Part shown: positions 53,158 to 64,000 of the stretch, piece by piece
How positions within the stretch are numbered: the first letter of the stretch is position 1
Layout: each line of letters begins with the position of its first letter
DNA from: Streptomyces orinoci
GTDB taxonomy: Bacteria; Actinomycetota; Actinomycetes; Streptomycetales; Streptomycetaceae
Direction: 5' to 3'
Assembly: GCF_003121295.1 (NCBI RefSeq)
Contig: NZ_PHNC01000009.1
Location: forward strand, 167,451-231,450
Length of the DNA stretch: 64,000 bases
The notes under the pieces: model-generated
What the model saw: only the letters and a program-made list of their open reading frames with translations
The model's database searches: none
Told to the model about the DNA's origin: nothing
Position numbers and translations under genes: made by a program

Positions 53158-56100
53158 ATGACGCAAAACGACAAGATCCTGGAAAACCTCAAGTTCGTCA
53201 CCGCCGAATTGCGTCGAACCCGCAATCGCCTGATCGAGGTCGAGGAGGCGGCACACGAGCCGATCGCCATCGTCGGCATGGCGTGCCGCTTCCCGGGCGG
53301 CGTGGACTCGCCGGACGAACTGTGGCGGGTGGTTTCGGAGGGCATTGACACGCTCTCCGAATTCCCGGCGGACCGTGGCTGGAACCTTGAGAAGCTGTAC
53401 GACCCGGACCCGGACCGCCCGGGAACCACCTATGTCCGCGAGGGTGGATTCCTGGACGGGGTGGGCGACTTCGACCCCGCCTTCTTCGGTATCTCGCCCC
53501 GCGAGGCGGTCGCCATGGACCCCCAGCAGCGGCTGCTGCTGGAGACCTCCTATACGGCCATCGAGAACGCCGGTATCGACCCGGCCCGGCTGAAGGGGAC
53601 GCCGACCGGCGTCTATGTCGGGATGATCCACACCGACTATGCCTGGTCCGTGCCGACGATCCCGCCGGAGCTGGAGCCGTTCATCTCCAACGGCAATATC
53701 AGCAGCGTCGCCTCCGGCCGGATCTCCTACACCCTCGGTCTGCAGGGCCCGGCCCTGACCATGGACACCGCCTGCTCCTCCTCCCTGGTGGCCGTGCATG
53801 TCGCCAAGCAGGCGCTGTTGCGCGGCGAGTGCTCGCTGGCCCTGGCGGGCGGCGCCACGGTGATGTCCACCCCGGTGGCGTTCACCGACTTCAGCCGGCA
53901 GCGCGGCCTGGCCCGGAACGGGCGGATCAAGGCGTTCGCCGATGCCGCGGACGGCACCGGCTGGGGCGAGGGCGTCGGCATGCTGGTGCTGGAGCGGCTG
54001 TCGGACGCGGTGCGCAACGGCCATCAGGTGCTGGCCGTGATCAAGGGTTCGGCGGTCAACCAGGACGGCGCCAGCAACGGCCTGACCGCTCCCAACGGCC
54101 CGTCCCAGCAGCGGGTCATCCGGCAGGCCCTGGCCGACGCCCAGGTGGCGGCCGCCCAGGTGGATGTGGTGGAGGCGCATGGCACCGGCACCACGCTCGG
54201 TGACCCGATCGAGGCACAGGCCATCCTGGCGACCTACGGCCAGGACCGGGACGCCGGCCACCCGCTGTGGCTGGGCTCGTTGAAGTCCAACACCGGCCAT
54301 ACCCAGGCGGCCGCGGGTGTGGGCAGCATCATCAAGGTGGTGCAGGCGCTGCGGCATGCGGTGATGCCCATGACCCTGCATGTGGACAAGCCGTCCACCA
54401 AGGTGGACTGGAGCGCGGGTGAAGTCCGGCTGCTGACACACACCCAGCCCTGGCCGGAGCGCGAACACGCCCGCCGGGCCGCCGTCTCCTCCTTCGGCAT
54501 CAGCGGCACCAACGCCCATGTGGTGCTGGAGGAGGCGCCGGCCGCCCCCGAACGGGAGGCCGTTGAGACGGGGCCGCGCGAGGGCGTGGCCGTGCCCTGG
54601 GTGGTGTCGGCCAAGTCCGAGGCGGCGCTGCGCGAACAACTGCGCAGACTCTCGGGGTTCGTCGAGGAACGACTCGGGCTGTCGCCCGTGGATGTGGGCT
54701 ACTCGCTGGCGGTCTCGCGTACGGCGTTCGAGCACCGTGCGGTGGTCACGGGCGCCGGCCGGGAGGAACTGCTCTCGGGCGTACGGGCGTTGGCCGCCGA
54801 CGAGGGCTCCGCGGGCATGGCCCGCGGCGCGGCCAAGGCGGTGTTCGTCTTCCCCGGCCAGGGAGCGCAGTGGGAGGGAATGGCCGCCGAACTGCTGGAC
54901 ACCTCAACGGTTTTCGCCGGGCACATCCATGCGTGCGAACAGGCGCTGAAGCCCTGGGTGGACTGGTCCCTCACCGAAGTGCTGAGGACCGGTGAGGGCC
55001 TGGAGCGGGTCGATGTGGTGCAGCCGGCGTTGTGGGCGGTGATGGTGTCGTTGGCCGAGGTATGGCGGTCGGTGGGTGTGGTGCCGGCCGCGGTGGTGGG
55101 GCACTCGCAGGGTGAGCTGGCGGCCGCCGTGGTGGCGGGCGCGGTGTCGCTGGAGGCGGGCGCGCGTGCGGCGGCGCTGCGGGCGCGTGCGGTGCTGGCC
55201 CTGTCGGGGCTGGGCGGCATGGTGTCGGTGGTGGCGCCGGTGGCCGAGGTACGGCGGCGGTTGGAGCGGTTCGAGGGCCGGGTGTCGGTGGCGGCGGTGA
55301 ATGGGCCGTTGTCGGTGGTGGTGTCGGGTGAGTCGGGGGCGCTGGAGGAGTTTTTCGCCGAGTGCGAGGACGACGGCGTGCGGGTGCGGCGAATCGCGGT
55401 GGACTACGCGGCGCACTCGGTGCAGGTGGCTGCGATCCAGGCCGAATTGGGCGAGGCATTCGACGGTCTGGGTGCGGTGTCGTCGCCGGTGCCGCTGTAT
55501 TCGACGGTGACCGGCGGGCCGTTGGATACCGGGTTGATGAACGTGGGTTACTGGTTCCGCAATGCGCGGGAGACGGTGGAGTTCGAGTCCGCCGTGCGTT
55601 CGGCACTGGGAGATGTGGGGCCGTGTGTGGTGGTGGAGGTCTCGCCGCATCCGGTGGTGTCAATGGCGGTGCAGGACATCATCGAGGACGCCGGTGCGCC
55701 GGCGTCGGTGGTGGGGACGCTACGGCGGGGCGAGGGCGGCTGGGACCGGTTTGTGGCCTCGTTGGGTGAGGCGGTGTCGGGCGGTGTGCTGCCGGACTGG
55801 GAGGCGGTGTTCGCCGGCCCGGACCGCGAACATCCCATCCGCCCGGCCCGGGTCGAGCTGCCCACCTACGCCTTCCAGCGCCGGCGCTACTGGCTGGACG
55901 CCCAGACCGCACCCGCCGACGCCCATGGCCTGGGCCTGACCCCGGCCGACCACCCGCTGCTCGGCGCGGCGGTCCCGCTGGCCGACCTGGACGGCCAGGT
56001 GCTCACCGGACGCATCTCCCTGGCCACCCACCCCTGGCTGGCCGACCACGCGGTGATGGGCACCGTCCTGCTGCCGGGAACCGGACTGGTGGAAATGGCC

Positions 56101-58788
56101 ATCCAAGCCGGGGACCGGGCCGGCTGCCGCACCGTGGAGGAGCTGACCCTCCAGGAACCCCTGATCCTGCCCGCCACCGGCGGCCTGCACCTCCAGGTGA
56201 GCGTGAGCGCCGCCGACGACAGCGGGCGGCGCGGCGTGGCCATCCACACCCGCCGGGACACCGACGACGACGAGCCCTGGACCTGCCATGCCATCGGCAC
56301 CCTCGCCGAGGCGCCGGTGGAACCGGCGGACGCGGGCCTGGCCACCTGGCCCCCGCAGGACGCCGAACGCCTTCCGCTGGAGGGCACCTACCGGGAACTG
56401 TCCGAGCAGGGCTATGAATACGGCCCCGCCTTCCAGGGCCTGCGCGCGCTGTGGGTGCGCGAGAAGGAGCTCTTCGCCGAGGTCGCGCTGCCCGAGGACA
56501 TGGACGGCGGACGGTTCGCCATCCACCCGGCGCTGCTGGACGCCGCCCTGCACTCCGTCATCGTCGGCGGGGACCGCCTCACCGGCACCGCGCCCGCCGA
56601 CGACGCCCCGGTGAGCCTGCCCTTCTCCTGGGGCGGCGTGGCCCTGCACGCCACCGGCGCCACCCGCCTGCGGGTCCGCCTCACCCTGGACGCCGACAAG
56701 CGCATCGTGCTGCACGCGGCCGACACCACCGGCGCCCCCGTGGTCTCCGTGACCGGCCTGACCACCCGCCCGGTCGCCGCCGACCGCCTCGCGCCCCCGG
56801 CCTCCGGCGGCGCCCTGCACGACGCCCTGTACCGGGTGGAGTGGACGGCGGCGGACCGAACGGCCGTCGAACGGGCCGGGCATGCGCTGCCCGCCGCCGG
56901 CTGGGCCGTACTCACCGGGGACGGCGAGGACACCGCGCTGCTCACCGCCTTGAAGGAACTGGGCGTCCAGGCCGACACCCACCAGGGGCTCGACGGGCTG
57001 TCCAAGGCACTGGACGGGGGTGTCCCGGCCCCCGCCATCGTCTGCCTGCCCTGGGATCCGTCCCCGGCCGGGGACGCCGACGGCGCGGCCGAGGCGTCCC
57101 GTGACGGAGCCGCCCGGGCGCTGGCTCTCCTCCAGCGGTGGCTGGCCGACGAACGACTGGCCGGATCCCGGCTGTTGCTCCTCACCCGGGGCGCCATGGC
57201 CGCCGGAACCCCCGGCGACCTGCGCGATCCGGCCGGAGCCGCGGTATGGGGCCTGGTCCGCTCGGCCGAGAGCGAGAACCCGGGCCGCTTCGTCCTGCTG
57301 GACCTGGACCCCGAGAGTCCGGCCGTCACGCCGTCCGTGCTGGCCCTCGCCGCCACCGGTGACGAGCCCGAACTCGCCGAACGCCGGGGAGCGCCCACCG
57401 TGGCACGGCTGGCCCGGGTGCCGGCCTCGGCCCATACCGGCCGCCCCCCGCTCGACCCGGACGGCACCGTACTGATCACCGGAGGCACCGGCACCCTGGG
57501 CGCCCTGCTGGCCCGCCGCCTGGTGACCGAGCACGGGGTGCGGCACCTGCTGCTCACCAGCCGCAGCGGACCGGCCGCCCCGGGCGCCGCCGAACTGGCC
57601 GGTGAACTCACCGGCCTGGGCGCCCAGGTGTCCGTCGCCGCCTGCGACGCCGCCGACCGTGACGCGCTGGCCGCCGTCCTGGCCGGCATCCCGGCCGGTC
57701 ACCCGCTCACCGCGGTGATCCACGCCGCGGGCACCCTGGACGACGGGGTGATCGGCTCGCTGACCGCCGAGCGGCTGGAAACGGTGATGCGCCCCAAGGT
57801 GGACGCGGCCGTCAACCTGCACCAGCTCACCCGGCAGCAGAACCTGGCGGCCTTTGTGATGTTCTCCTCGGCCGCCGGCGTCTTCGGCGGGCCCGGGCAG
57901 GGCAACTACGCCGCGGCCAACACCTTCCTCGACGCCCTGGCCCAACTGCGCGCCGGCCAGGGGCTGCCCGCCCACTCACTCGCCTGGGGACTGTGGGAGG
58001 AACGCTCCACGCTGACCTCCCGGCTCGGTGACGCGGACGTCGATCGCATCGCCCAGGGCGGCGTGCTCACCCTGGACTCGGCGGCGGGCCTGGAGCTGTT
58101 CGACACCGCCTGGGCGACCGGGGAACCGGCCACCGTCCCGGTCCGCCTGGACCTGGCCGCGCTGCGCCGGCAGGCGGCCGGCGGCGAACTGCCGCCCCTG
58201 CTGCGCGGCCTGGTCCGCACCCCGCCGCGCCGCACCGCGCACAGCGCCCAGGCCGGCGCGGCCGACCGCAATGCGCTGGCCGAGCGGCTGGCCGGGCTGG
58301 CCGGCCCCGAGCGGGCCGCCGTCCTGCTGGAGTCGGTCCGGAACAACGCCGCCCAGGTGCTGGGCTTCGCCGGGGGACACCTGGTGGAACCCCACCGCGG
58401 TTTCCTGGACATGGGCATCACCTCGCTGACCGCCCTGGAGCTGCGCAACCGCCTCAACGCGGTCACCGGCCTCCAGCTGCCGGCCACGCTGATCTTCGAC
58501 TACCCCTCCGCGCAGGCGGTGGCCGACTTCCTCGCCACCCGCTTCGGCGGCGGCAGCACCAAGTCCGCGGCCTCCGCGGTGCATGGTGAGATCGGCCGGC
58601 TGGAATCGGCCCTCGCCCAGACCGAACTCCCCGAAGAAGAACGGGCGAAGGTGGTCAGCCGCCTGCAGACCGTCCTCGCCACCCTCACCCGCGACAGCGG
58701 CGGCCCCGAGGCGGCCGCGCCGGTGACGGACTTCGAGGACGTCAGCGACGACGAGATGTTCGCCATGATCGACGAGCAACTCGGCTAG
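53158..58788 (+). CDS. Modular type I polyketide synthase PKS3: module 7 (KS-AT-DH-KR-ACP)
   Basis: 1876 residues. The N-terminal coiled-coil docking helix ([15 protein letters not shown]) leads into KS Cys206. The AT has GHSQGEL with Ser650 and the specificity motif YAAH (750-753), i.e. the methylmalonyl-type GHSQG branch but with Ala instead of the Ser of YASH. The DH is canonical (His964 in [13 protein letters not shown]). KR is B-type (TLDDG). ACP motif is MGITSL with Ser1756. The C-terminal docking segment is acidic ([15 protein letters not shown]). It should add one alpha-branched unit with a C=C. The ribosome-binding site before ATG 53158 is weak. It is followed by a terminator and a new promoter before PKS4. 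Confidence 0.95.
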   Translation: MTQNDKILENLKFVTAELRRTRNRLIEVEEAAHEPIAIVGMACRFPGGVDSPDELWRVVSEGIDTLSEFPADRGWNLEKLYDPDPDRPGTTYVREGGFLDGVGDFDPAFFGISPREAVAMDPQQRLLLETSYTAIENAGIDPARLKGTPTGVYVGMIHTDYAWSVPTIPPELEPFISNGNISSVASGRISYTLGLQGPALTMDTACSSSLVAVHVAKQALLRGECSLALAGGATVMSTPVAFTDFSRQRGLARNGRIKAFADAADGTGWGEGVGMLVLERLSDAVRNGHQVLAVIKGSAVNQDGASNGLTAPNGPSQQRVIRQALADAQVAAAQVDVVEAHGTGTTLGDPIEAQAILATYGQDRDAGHPLWLGSLKSNTGHTQAAAGVGSIIKVVQALRHAVMPMTLHVDKPSTKVDWSAGEVRLLTHTQPWPEREHARRAAVSSFGISGTNAHVVLEEAPAAPEREAVETGPREGVAVPWVVSAKSEAALREQLRRLSGFVEERLGLSPVDVGYSLAVSRTAFEHRAVVTGAGREELLSGVRALAADEGSAGMARGAAKAVFVFPGQGAQWEGMAAELLDTSTVFAGHIHACEQALKPWVDWSLTEVLRTGEGLERVDVVQPALWAVMVSLAEVWRSVGVVPAAVVGHSQGELAAAVVAGAVSLEAGARAAALRARAVLALSGLGGMVSVVAPVAEVRRRLERFEGRVSVAAVNGPLSVVVSGESGALEEFFAECEDDGVRVRRIAVDYAAHSVQVAAIQAELGEAFDGLGAVSSPVPLYSTVTGGPLDTGLMNVGYWFRNARETVEFESAVRSALGDVGPCVVVEVSPHPVVSMAVQDIIEDAGAPASVVGTLRRGEGGWDRFVASLGEAVSGGVLPDWEAVFAGPDREHPIRPARVELPTYAFQRRRYWLDAQTAPADAHGLGLTPADHPLLGAAVPLADLDGQVLTGRISLATHPWLADHAVMGTVLLPGTGLVEMAIQAGDRAGCRTVEELTLQEPLILPATGGLHLQVSVSAADDSGRRGVAIHTRRDTDDDEPWTCHAIGTLAEAPVEPADAGLATWPPQDAERLPLEGTYRELSEQGYEYGPAFQGLRALWVREKELFAEVALPEDMDGGRFAIHPALLDAALHSVIVGGDRLTGTAPADDAPVSLPFSWGGVALHATGATRLRVRLTLDADKRIVLHAADTTGAPVVSVTGLTTRPVAADRLAPPASGGALHDALYRVEWTAADRTAVERAGHALPAAGWAVLTGDGEDTALLTALKELGVQADTHQGLDGLSKALDGGVPAPAIVCLPWDPSPAGDADGAAEASRDGAARALALLQRWLADERLAGSRLLLLTRGAMAAGTPGDLRDPAGAAVWGLVRSAESENPGRFVLLDLDPESPAVTPSVLALAATGDEPELAERRGAPTVARLARVPASAHTGRPPLDPDGTVLITGGTGTLGALLARRLVTEHGVRHLLLTSRSGPAAPGAAELAGELTGLGAQVSVAACDAADRDALAAVLAGIPAGHPLTAVIHAAGTLDDGVIGSLTAERLETVMRPKVDAAVNLHQLTRQQNLAAFVMFSSAAGVFGGPGQGNYAAANTFLDALAQLRAGQGLPAHSLAWGLWEERSTLTSRLGDADVDRIAQGGVLTLDSAAGLELFDTAWATGEPATVPVRLDLAALRRQAAGGELPPLLRGLVRTPPRRTAHSAQAGAADRNALAERLAGLAGPERAAVLLESVRNNAAQVLGFAGGHLVEPHRGFLDMGITSLTALELRNRLNAVTGLQLPATLIFDYPSAQAVADFLATRFGGGSTKSAASAVHGEIGRLESALAQTELPEEERAKVVSRLQTVLATLTRDSGGPEAAAPVTDFEDVSDDEMFAMIDEQLG

Positions 58789-58830
58789 CGGAAAAACCCC
58801 TTGCCCAACCCCGGGCAATAACACTCACAG

Positions 58831-58873
58831 CGAAGGCCGTCCCACCCCTCCACCAGGGGCGGGGCGGCCTTCG
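58831..58873. terminator. Hairpin terminator after PKS3
   Basis: 19-nt arms (58831-58849 and 58855-58873) with a 5-nt loop, paired except for one mismatch and one G-U. It starts 42 bp past the PKS3 stop. It should end the acyltransferase/PKS1-3 transcript. Confidence 0.8.
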
Positions 58874-58879
58874 AACCCT

Positions 58880-58935
58880 TAGGGGGCGGTTAGGGAGGGC
58901 TAGGGGTGGCCCCGGATCAGGGGGCCTCCTAGCGT
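58880..58935 (+). promoter_or_regulatory. Shared cluster operator/promoter, copy B (PKS4)
   Basis: The clearest copy of the set: TAGGGGG (58880), TAGGGAG (58891) and TAGGGGT (58901), spaced 11 and 10 bp. The -10-like TAGCGT (58930-58935) starts 29 bp after the last repeat. It lies directly behind the PKS3 terminator, so PKS4 has its own transcript, with a leader of about 70 nt. Confidence 0.65.
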
Positions 58936-59012
58936 CGCTGGTGACTCATATCGACGCCCCGGCGGATTGCCCATGACTTCCCGGGCGCGCCCGTTTCCCA
59001 CGAGGTCTTGAC

Positions 59013-62000
59013 ATGCAAAATGAGCAGAAGCTTCGCGACTACCTCAAGCGGGTCATGGCCGATCTGCAGCAGACCCGGCAGCGGCTCGGCGAAGCGGACG
59101 CCCGGGCCCATGAGCCCATCGCCATCATCGGTATGAGCTGCCGCTACCCCGGCGGCGTGACCTCACCCGAGGAGCTGTGGCGGCTCGTCGCCGAGGAGCG
59201 GGACGCGGTATCGGCCTTCCCCACCGACCGCGGCTGGGACCTGGAACGCCTTTACAGCCCCGACCGTTCCCAGCCCGGCACCTTCTACTGCCGGGAAAGC
59301 GGATTCCTTTATGACGCCGCCGAGTTCGACCCGGCGTTCTTCGGTATTTCCCCCCGCGAGGCGCTGGCGATGGACCCGCAGCAGCGGCTGCTGCTGGAAA
59401 TCGCCTGGGAAGCCTTCGAACGGGCGGGAATGGACCCGCTTTCCATGCGCGGCACCAAGACCGGCGTCTTCGCCGGGGTGATGTACCAGGACTATGTCGC
59501 CCGGCTGGACACCATCCCGGACGAGGTGGAGGGCTACCTCGGCGTCGGCAACGCCTACAGCGTCACCTCCGGGCGCATCTCCTACACCCTGGGCCTGGAG
59601 GGCCCGGCCATCAGCGTGGACACCGCCTGCTCCTCCTCGCTGGTGGCGCTCCATCTGGCCGTTCAGGCGCTGCGCACCGGTGACTGCACCCTCGCCCTGG
59701 CCGGCGGCACCACCGTGATGTCCACCCCGGACACCTTTATCGACCTCGGCCGGCAGGGCGGCCTGGCCCCCGACGGCCGGTGCAAGGCCTTCGCCGACGC
59801 CGCCGATGGCGCCGGCTTCTCCGAGGGCGTCGGCATGCTGGTGCTGGAGCGGCTGTCGGACGCGGTGCGCAACGGCCATCAGGTGCTGGCCGTGATCAAG
59901 GGTTCGGCGGTCAACCAGGACGGCGCCAGCAGCGGCCTGACCGCCCCCAACGGCCCGTCCCAGCAGCGGGTGATCCAGCAGGCTCTGGCCAACGCCCAGC
60001 TCACCGCCGACCAGGTGGATGTGGTGGAGGCGCATGGCACCGGCACCACGCTGGGCGACCCGATCGAGGCACAGGCCATCCTGGCGACCTACGGCCAGGA
60101 CCGGGACGCCGAACACCCGCTGTGGCTCGGCTCGTTGAAGTCCAACGTCGGCCACACCCAGGCCGCGGCCGGCGTCGGCGGCGTCATCAAGATGGTGATG
60201 GCGCTGCGCAATGGCCTGATGCCCAGGACCCTGCATGTGGACAAGCCGTCCACCAAGGTGGACTGGAGCGCGGGCGAGGTCCGGCTGCTGACCGAGGCCC
60301 GCCGGTGGCCCGCCCAGGGCCGTCCGCGGCGTGCGGGCGTCTCCTCCTTCGGCATCAGCGGCACCAACGCCCATGTGCTGCTGGAGGAGGCCCCGGCCGC
60401 CCCCGAGCCGGAGGCCGCGCAGCCGGAGACGGCACCGCACCAGGATGTGACGGTGCCCTGGGTGGTCTCCGCCCGTACCGGTACGGCGCTGCGCGCCCAA
60501 CTGGAGCGGCTGGCCGACTTCGTCGAGGAGCGGCCCGGGCTGTCCCCGGCGGACGTGGGCTACTCGCTGGCCGTGTCGCGTTCCGGGTTCGAGCACCGCG
60601 CTGTCGTCACGGGCGCCGGCCGTGAGGAACTGCTCACCGGCATACGGGCGTTGGCGGCGGGCGAGGATGCCGCCGAAGGTGTGGCGCTCGGCGCGGCCCA
60701 GCCGGTGTTCGTCTTCCCCGGACAGGGGTCGCAGTGGGCCGGGATGGCCGCCGGACTGCTGGAGAGCTCTCCGGTGTTCGCCCAGCGCATCAGCGAATGC
60801 GGACAGGCCCTTGAGCCGTGGGTGGACTGGTCGCTGACCGAGGTGCTCACAAACGGGGACGGCCTGGACCGCGTCGATGTGGTGCAGCCCGCTCTATGGG
60901 CGGTGATGGTGTCGCTGGCCGCGGTGTGGGACGCGTACGGGGTGCGGCCCGCCGCGGTCGTCGGTCACTCCCAGGGCGAGATCGCTGCCGCGGTGGTCGC
61001 GGGCGCGCTGTCGCTGGAGGACGGCGCCCGGGTGGTGGCCCTGCGCAGCCAGGCCATCACGGCCCTGTCCGGCCAGGGCGGCATGGTGTCGCTGGCCGAG
61101 CCGGTGGCCGAGGCCCGTGAGCGGCTGGCCGTCTGGGACGGCAGGCTGTCGGTCGCCGCCGTCAACGGCCCGCGCTCCGTGGTGGTTTCCGGCGACGCCG
61201 ACGCACTCGACGAGCTGCTGGCCGCCTGTGAGGCAGCCCAGGTACGGGCGCGCCGGGTGCCGGTGGACTACGCCTCGCACTCGGCCCATGTGGAGCGCAT
61301 CCAGGCCGAGTTGCAGAAGACTCTGGCTCCGATCCAGCCGGTTCCGAGCGGTGTTCCGTTCTATTCCACCGTGACGGCCGAGCCGGTTGACACCGCCGGC
61401 CTGGACGCCGACTACTGGTACCGGAATCTGCGGCAGACGGTCGAGTTCGAGCAGACCACCCGCAAGCTCCTCGCCGACGGGCACCGGCTGTTCATCGAGG
61501 TCAGCGCACACCCGGTCGTGACCGTGGGCGTGCAGGAGACCATCGACGACACCGGGCTCCCCGCCGCCGCGATCGGCACCCTGCGCCGTGACGAGGGAGG
61601 CCTGGAGCGGTTCCTGCGCTCCCTGGGCGAGGCCTACACCCATGGCGCCACCGTTGACTGGCAGGTGTGCTTCGCCGGGACCGGCGCCCGGCGGGTCGAT
61701 CTGCCCACCTACGCCTTCCAGCGCAGCCGCTACTGGCTGGAGTCCACCGCCCCCGAGGAACTGGCCGCCGCCTATGCTGCGGTCCCCGAGGAGCTCCGGT
61801 TCTGGGACGCCGTGGACAGCGCCGACCACAGCGCGCTGGCCACCGCCCTGGACATCCAGGACGAGGCCGAACACCCCTGGCTGGCCAAGGCCGTTGAGGC
61901 GCTCTCCGCCTGGCGTCGCCAGTACCGCCGGCAGTCCACCATCGACGGCTGGCGCTATCGCGTCACCTGGAAGCCCATCGCCCCCAAGCCGGGCCGCGCC

Positions 62001-64000
62001 GACGGCACCTGGCTGCTGGTCGTCCCCGCCGAGGCCGGCGACAGCCCCTGGCTCACCGCCGCCCAGCAGGCCCTGGCCACCGCCGGCGCCCGGACCGTCC
62101 TGCTCACCTGCGACCCGGCCGCCACCGACCGGGCCTCGCTCACCCAGGCGCTCCAGCACACCGCCGAGGCCCAAGAAGCCCCGCTGAGCGGCGTGTTGTC
62201 GCTGCTCGCCCTCGACCGGCGGCAGCACCCCGGGCACCCCGCCGTCACCACCGGCCTGGCCGCCACCGTCACCCTGGTCCAGGCGCTCGGCGACACGGGC
62301 ATCGACGCCCCGCTGTGGCTGGCCACCCAGGGCGCCGTCGCCACCGGCCGCTCCGACCGGCCGGCCGACACCGCCCAGGCACAGATATGGGGACTGGGCC
62401 GGGTCATCGGCCTGGAACACCCCGAGCGCTGGGGCGGCCTGATCGACCTGACCGCCACCGCGGACGACCGTGCCCAGACCCGCCTGGTCACCGCGCTCAC
62501 CGGACCGGACGGCGAAGAAGAACTCGCCGTCCGCACCTCCGGCATCTTCGCCCGGCGCCTGGTCCGCGCCACCCTCGCCGACTCCGCCGGCGGCGCCTGG
62601 ACGCCCAGCGGCACCATCCTGATCACCGGCGGCACCGGTGCCCTCGGCGGCCATGTCGCCCGCTGGGCCGCCGCCAACGGCGCCCGGCACCTCGTCCTCA
62701 CCAGCCGCCGTGGCGAACAGGCCCCCGGCGCCACCGAACTCGCCGCCGAACTCCGCGAATCGGGCGCCGAGGTCACCATCGCCGCCTGCGACGCCGCCGA
62801 CCGGGAGGCGCTGGCCGAGGTCCTTGACGCCGTCCCGGCCGAGCACCCGCTCACCGCCGTGGTCCACGCCGCCGGCGTCGGCGACACCGGCGCGCTCGCC
62901 GACACCACCGTAGAAGAGCTCGCCGCCATCGTCGCCGCCAAGGCCGAAGGCGCCCGTCACCTCGACGAACTCCTCGGCGACAGGCCACTGGACGCCTTTG
63001 TCCTCTTCTCCTCCAACGCCGCCGTCTGGGGCGGCGCCAACCAGGGCGCCTACGCCGCGGCCAACGCCGCGCTCGACGCCCTCGCCGAACAGCGCCGCGC
63101 CCGCGGACTCACCGCCACCTCCGTTGCCTGGGGCCTCTGGGCCGGCGAGGGCATGGGCAGCGACAGCGGAGAACTGCTCCGGCTGGGCCTGAAGGCCATG
63201 GACCCCGAACTGGCGGTCGCCGCCCTGGTCGGAGCCGTCGGACACGAGGAGACCAGCGTCTCCATCGCCGACATGGACTGGGAGCGCTTCGCCCCCGCCT
63301 ACACCTCCGTCCGGCAGCGCCCCCTCATCGCGGACCTGCCCGAGGTCCGCCGCGCCCTGGACGCCGCCGAGGCCACCGCGCCCGCCGACGAGGCCGCCAC
63401 CCATGGCCTGGCCGCCCGTCTGCAGGCCATGACCGAGGCCGAACAGCAGCAAACCGTCCTGGAACTGGTGCGCGCCCAGGCCGCGGCGGCGCTCGGACAC
63501 CCCGACGCCTCGGCCATCGCGCCCACCGCCGCCTTCCGGGAGCTGGGCTTCGACTCGCTGACCGCCGTCGAGGTCCGTAACCGCCTCAACACCGCGACCG
63601 GCCTCAAGCTGCCCACCACCCTGGTCTTCGACCACCCCACGGCCGGCGCCGTCACCGAACTGATCCTCGGCCAACTGCTGGGCGCCACCCGCCCGGCCGC
63701 CGCCACACCCACGGCCACCACCGTGGCCGCCGCTGACGAGCCCATCGCCATCGTCGCCATGAGCTGCCGCTACCCCGGAGGCATCGACACCCCCGAGGAC
63801 ATGTGGCGGCTGGTCCTGGACGGCCGCGACGCCATCGTCCCCTTCCCCACCGACCGCGGCTGGCCGCTGGACGACCTCTACGACAGCGACCCCGGCCACA
63901 GCGGCACCTCCTACACCCGCGAGGGCGGCTTCCTGCAGGCCGCCAGCGGGTTCGACGCCGCCTTCTTCGGCATCTCGCCCCGCGAGGCGCTGGCCATGGA
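59013..64000 (+). CDS. Modular type I polyketide synthase PKS4, partial: module 8 and start of module 9
   Basis: The frame is open from ATG 59013 to the window end (1662 codons visible, 3' end missing). GAGG lies 7 nt before the ATG. The N-terminal docking helix ([20 protein letters not shown]) precedes KS8 (Cys206). AT8 has GHSQGEI with Ser653 and YASH (753-756), methylmalonyl-type. No DH is present: the AT is followed by a linker and a KR structural domain, then the catalytic KR with [10 protein letters not shown] near residue 1203. The KR lacks LDD (VGDTG) and has a Trp in AVWG, so A-type. ACP Ser1515 (GFDSL). KS9 begins at Glu1576. It should add an alpha-methyl, beta-hydroxy unit. Confidence 0.95.
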   Translation, partial: MQNEQKLRDYLKRVMADLQQTRQRLGEADARAHEPIAIIGMSCRYPGGVTSPEELWRLVAEERDAVSAFPTDRGWDLERLYSPDRSQPGTFYCRESGFLYDAAEFDPAFFGISPREALAMDPQQRLLLEIAWEAFERAGMDPLSMRGTKTGVFAGVMYQDYVARLDTIPDEVEGYLGVGNAYSVTSGRISYTLGLEGPAISVDTACSSSLVALHLAVQALRTGDCTLALAGGTTVMSTPDTFIDLGRQGGLAPDGRCKAFADAADGAGFSEGVGMLVLERLSDAVRNGHQVLAVIKGSAVNQDGASSGLTAPNGPSQQRVIQQALANAQLTADQVDVVEAHGTGTTLGDPIEAQAILATYGQDRDAEHPLWLGSLKSNVGHTQAAAGVGGVIKMVMALRNGLMPRTLHVDKPSTKVDWSAGEVRLLTEARRWPAQGRPRRAGVSSFGISGTNAHVLLEEAPAAPEPEAAQPETAPHQDVTVPWVVSARTGTALRAQLERLADFVEERPGLSPADVGYSLAVSRSGFEHRAVVTGAGREELLTGIRALAAGEDAAEGVALGAAQPVFVFPGQGSQWAGMAAGLLESSPVFAQRISECGQALEPWVDWSLTEVLTNGDGLDRVDVVQPALWAVMVSLAAVWDAYGVRPAAVVGHSQGEIAAAVVAGALSLEDGARVVALRSQAITALSGQGGMVSLAEPVAEARERLAVWDGRLSVAAVNGPRSVVVSGDADALDELLAACEAAQVRARRVPVDYASHSAHVERIQAELQKTLAPIQPVPSGVPFYSTVTAEPVDTAGLDADYWYRNLRQTVEFEQTTRKLLADGHRLFIEVSAHPVVTVGVQETIDDTGLPAAAIGTLRRDEGGLERFLRSLGEAYTHGATVDWQVCFAGTGARRVDLPTYAFQRSRYWLESTAPEELAAAYAAVPEELRFWDAVDSADHSALATALDIQDEAEHPWLAKAVEALSAWRRQYRRQSTIDGWRYRVTWKPIAPKPGRADGTWLLVVPAEAGDSPWLTAAQQALATAGARTVLLTCDPAATDRASLTQALQHTAEAQEAPLSGVLSLLALDRRQHPGHPAVTTGLAATVTLVQALGDTGIDAPLWLATQGAVATGRSDRPADTAQAQIWGLGRVIGLEHPERWGGLIDLTATADDRAQTRLVTALTGPDGEEELAVRTSGIFARRLVRATLADSAGGAWTPSGTILITGGTGALGGHVARWAAANGARHLVLTSRRGEQAPGATELAAELRESGAEVTIAACDAADREALAEVLDAVPAEHPLTAVVHAAGVGDTGALADTTVEELAAIVAAKAEGARHLDELLGDRPLDAFVLFSSNAAVWGGANQGAYAAANAALDALAEQRRARGLTATSVAWGLWAGEGMGSDSGELLRLGLKAMDPELAVAALVGAVGHEETSVSIADMDWERFAPAYTSVRQRPLIADLPEVRRALDAAEATAPADEAATHGLAARLQAMTEAEQQQTVLELVRAQAAAALGHPDASAIAPTAAFRELGFDSLTAVEVRNRLNTATGLKLPTTLVFDHPTAGAVTELILGQLLGATRPAAATPTATTVAAADEPIAIVAMSCRYPGGIDTPEDMWRLVLDGRDAIVPFPTDRGWPLDDLYDSDPGHSGTSYTREGGFLQAASGFDAAFFGISPREALAM
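59109..63690 (+). other. PKS module 8 (KS-AT-KR-ACP)
   Basis: The only complete module here without a DH. It has a methylmalonyl-type AT (YASH) and an A-type KR (no LDD, Trp present), while KRs 1-7 are all B-type-like. Expected output: alpha-methyl-beta-hydroxy of opposite carbinol configuration. Confidence 0.88.
63738..64000 (+). other. PKS module 9 KS, N-terminal part
   Basis: Begins [15 protein letters not shown] and runs through [12 protein letters not shown], where the window ends before the active-site cysteine. It shows that PKS4 is at least bimodular and that the assembly line continues. Confidence 0.92.

Noticed and set aside
20799..63690. Enoylreductase domains
   Set aside because: The DH-KR spacing in every module has no room for an ER, and no second Rossmann motif of ER type was found.

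Overview
The window is very GC-rich actinomycete DNA, most likely Streptomyces or a close relative. Third codon positions are strongly G/C biased, two genes carry the rare TTA codon, and the families present (DrrA-type exporter, epsilon-subunit acyl-CoA carboxylase, modular type I PKS) are typical of that group. It holds the left end of a large polyketide biosynthetic gene cluster next to an unrelated exopolysaccharide locus. No tRNA, rRNA, CRISPR array, transposase or plasmid/phage gene was seen.

Positions 1-5710 (minus strand) are an exopolysaccharide operon. In transcription order it encodes a polyprenyl-phosphate sugar-1-phosphate transferase, an AlgD-like nucleotide-sugar 6-dehydrogenase, a GT4 glycosyltransferase, a Wzz-type chain-length protein and a second, truncated gene. 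A gene-poor stretch of about 480 bp and a strong hairpin terminator (6134-6170) separate it from the PKS cluster.

Positions 6191-20661 are the accessory arm of the cluster: an AMP-forming acyl ligase, a NarL-type sensor kinase and response regulator in convergent orientation, a degenerate type II thioesterase-like gene, and a DrrAB-type ABC exporter. A tightly coupled minus-strand operon follows (amine oxidase, fatty-acyl-AMP ligase, acyl-CoA carboxylase beta, epsilon, and alpha with its biotin carrier). Last is a discrete acyltransferase on the plus strand. The amine oxidase, the two adenylating enzymes and the acyltransferase suggest an amino-acid-derived carboxylic starter unit delivered to a stand-alone loading ACP. 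The carboxylase probably supplies extender units, and its specificity residue suggests an unusual acyl group.

Positions 20799-64000 are four collinear PKS genes on the plus strand. PKS1 carries the loading ACP plus modules 1-4, PKS2 modules 5-6, PKS3 module 7, and PKS4 module 8 plus the start of module 9 (cut by the window end). Modules 1-7 are KS-AT-DH-KR-ACP, module 8 is KS-AT-KR-ACP, and no ER domain is present. ATs 1-6 have malonyl signatures (HAFH), AT7 has YAAH and AT8 YASH. The DHs of modules 2 and 6 have lost the catalytic His. The predicted chain so far is starter, C=C, OH, three C=C, OH, alpha-branched C=C, alpha-methyl OH, which is a polyene-polyol.

Six intergenic regions share a previously unlabelled promoter architecture: two or three G-rich (T/C)AGGGG-like repeats about 9-12 bp apart, with the last starting 29-31 bp before a -10-like hexamer. 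They precede the AMP ligase, ABC exporter, amine oxidase operon, discrete AT, PKS1 and PKS4, and look like the operators of a single activator. A terminator plus one of these promoters between PKS3 and PKS4 splits the PKS genes into two transcription units.
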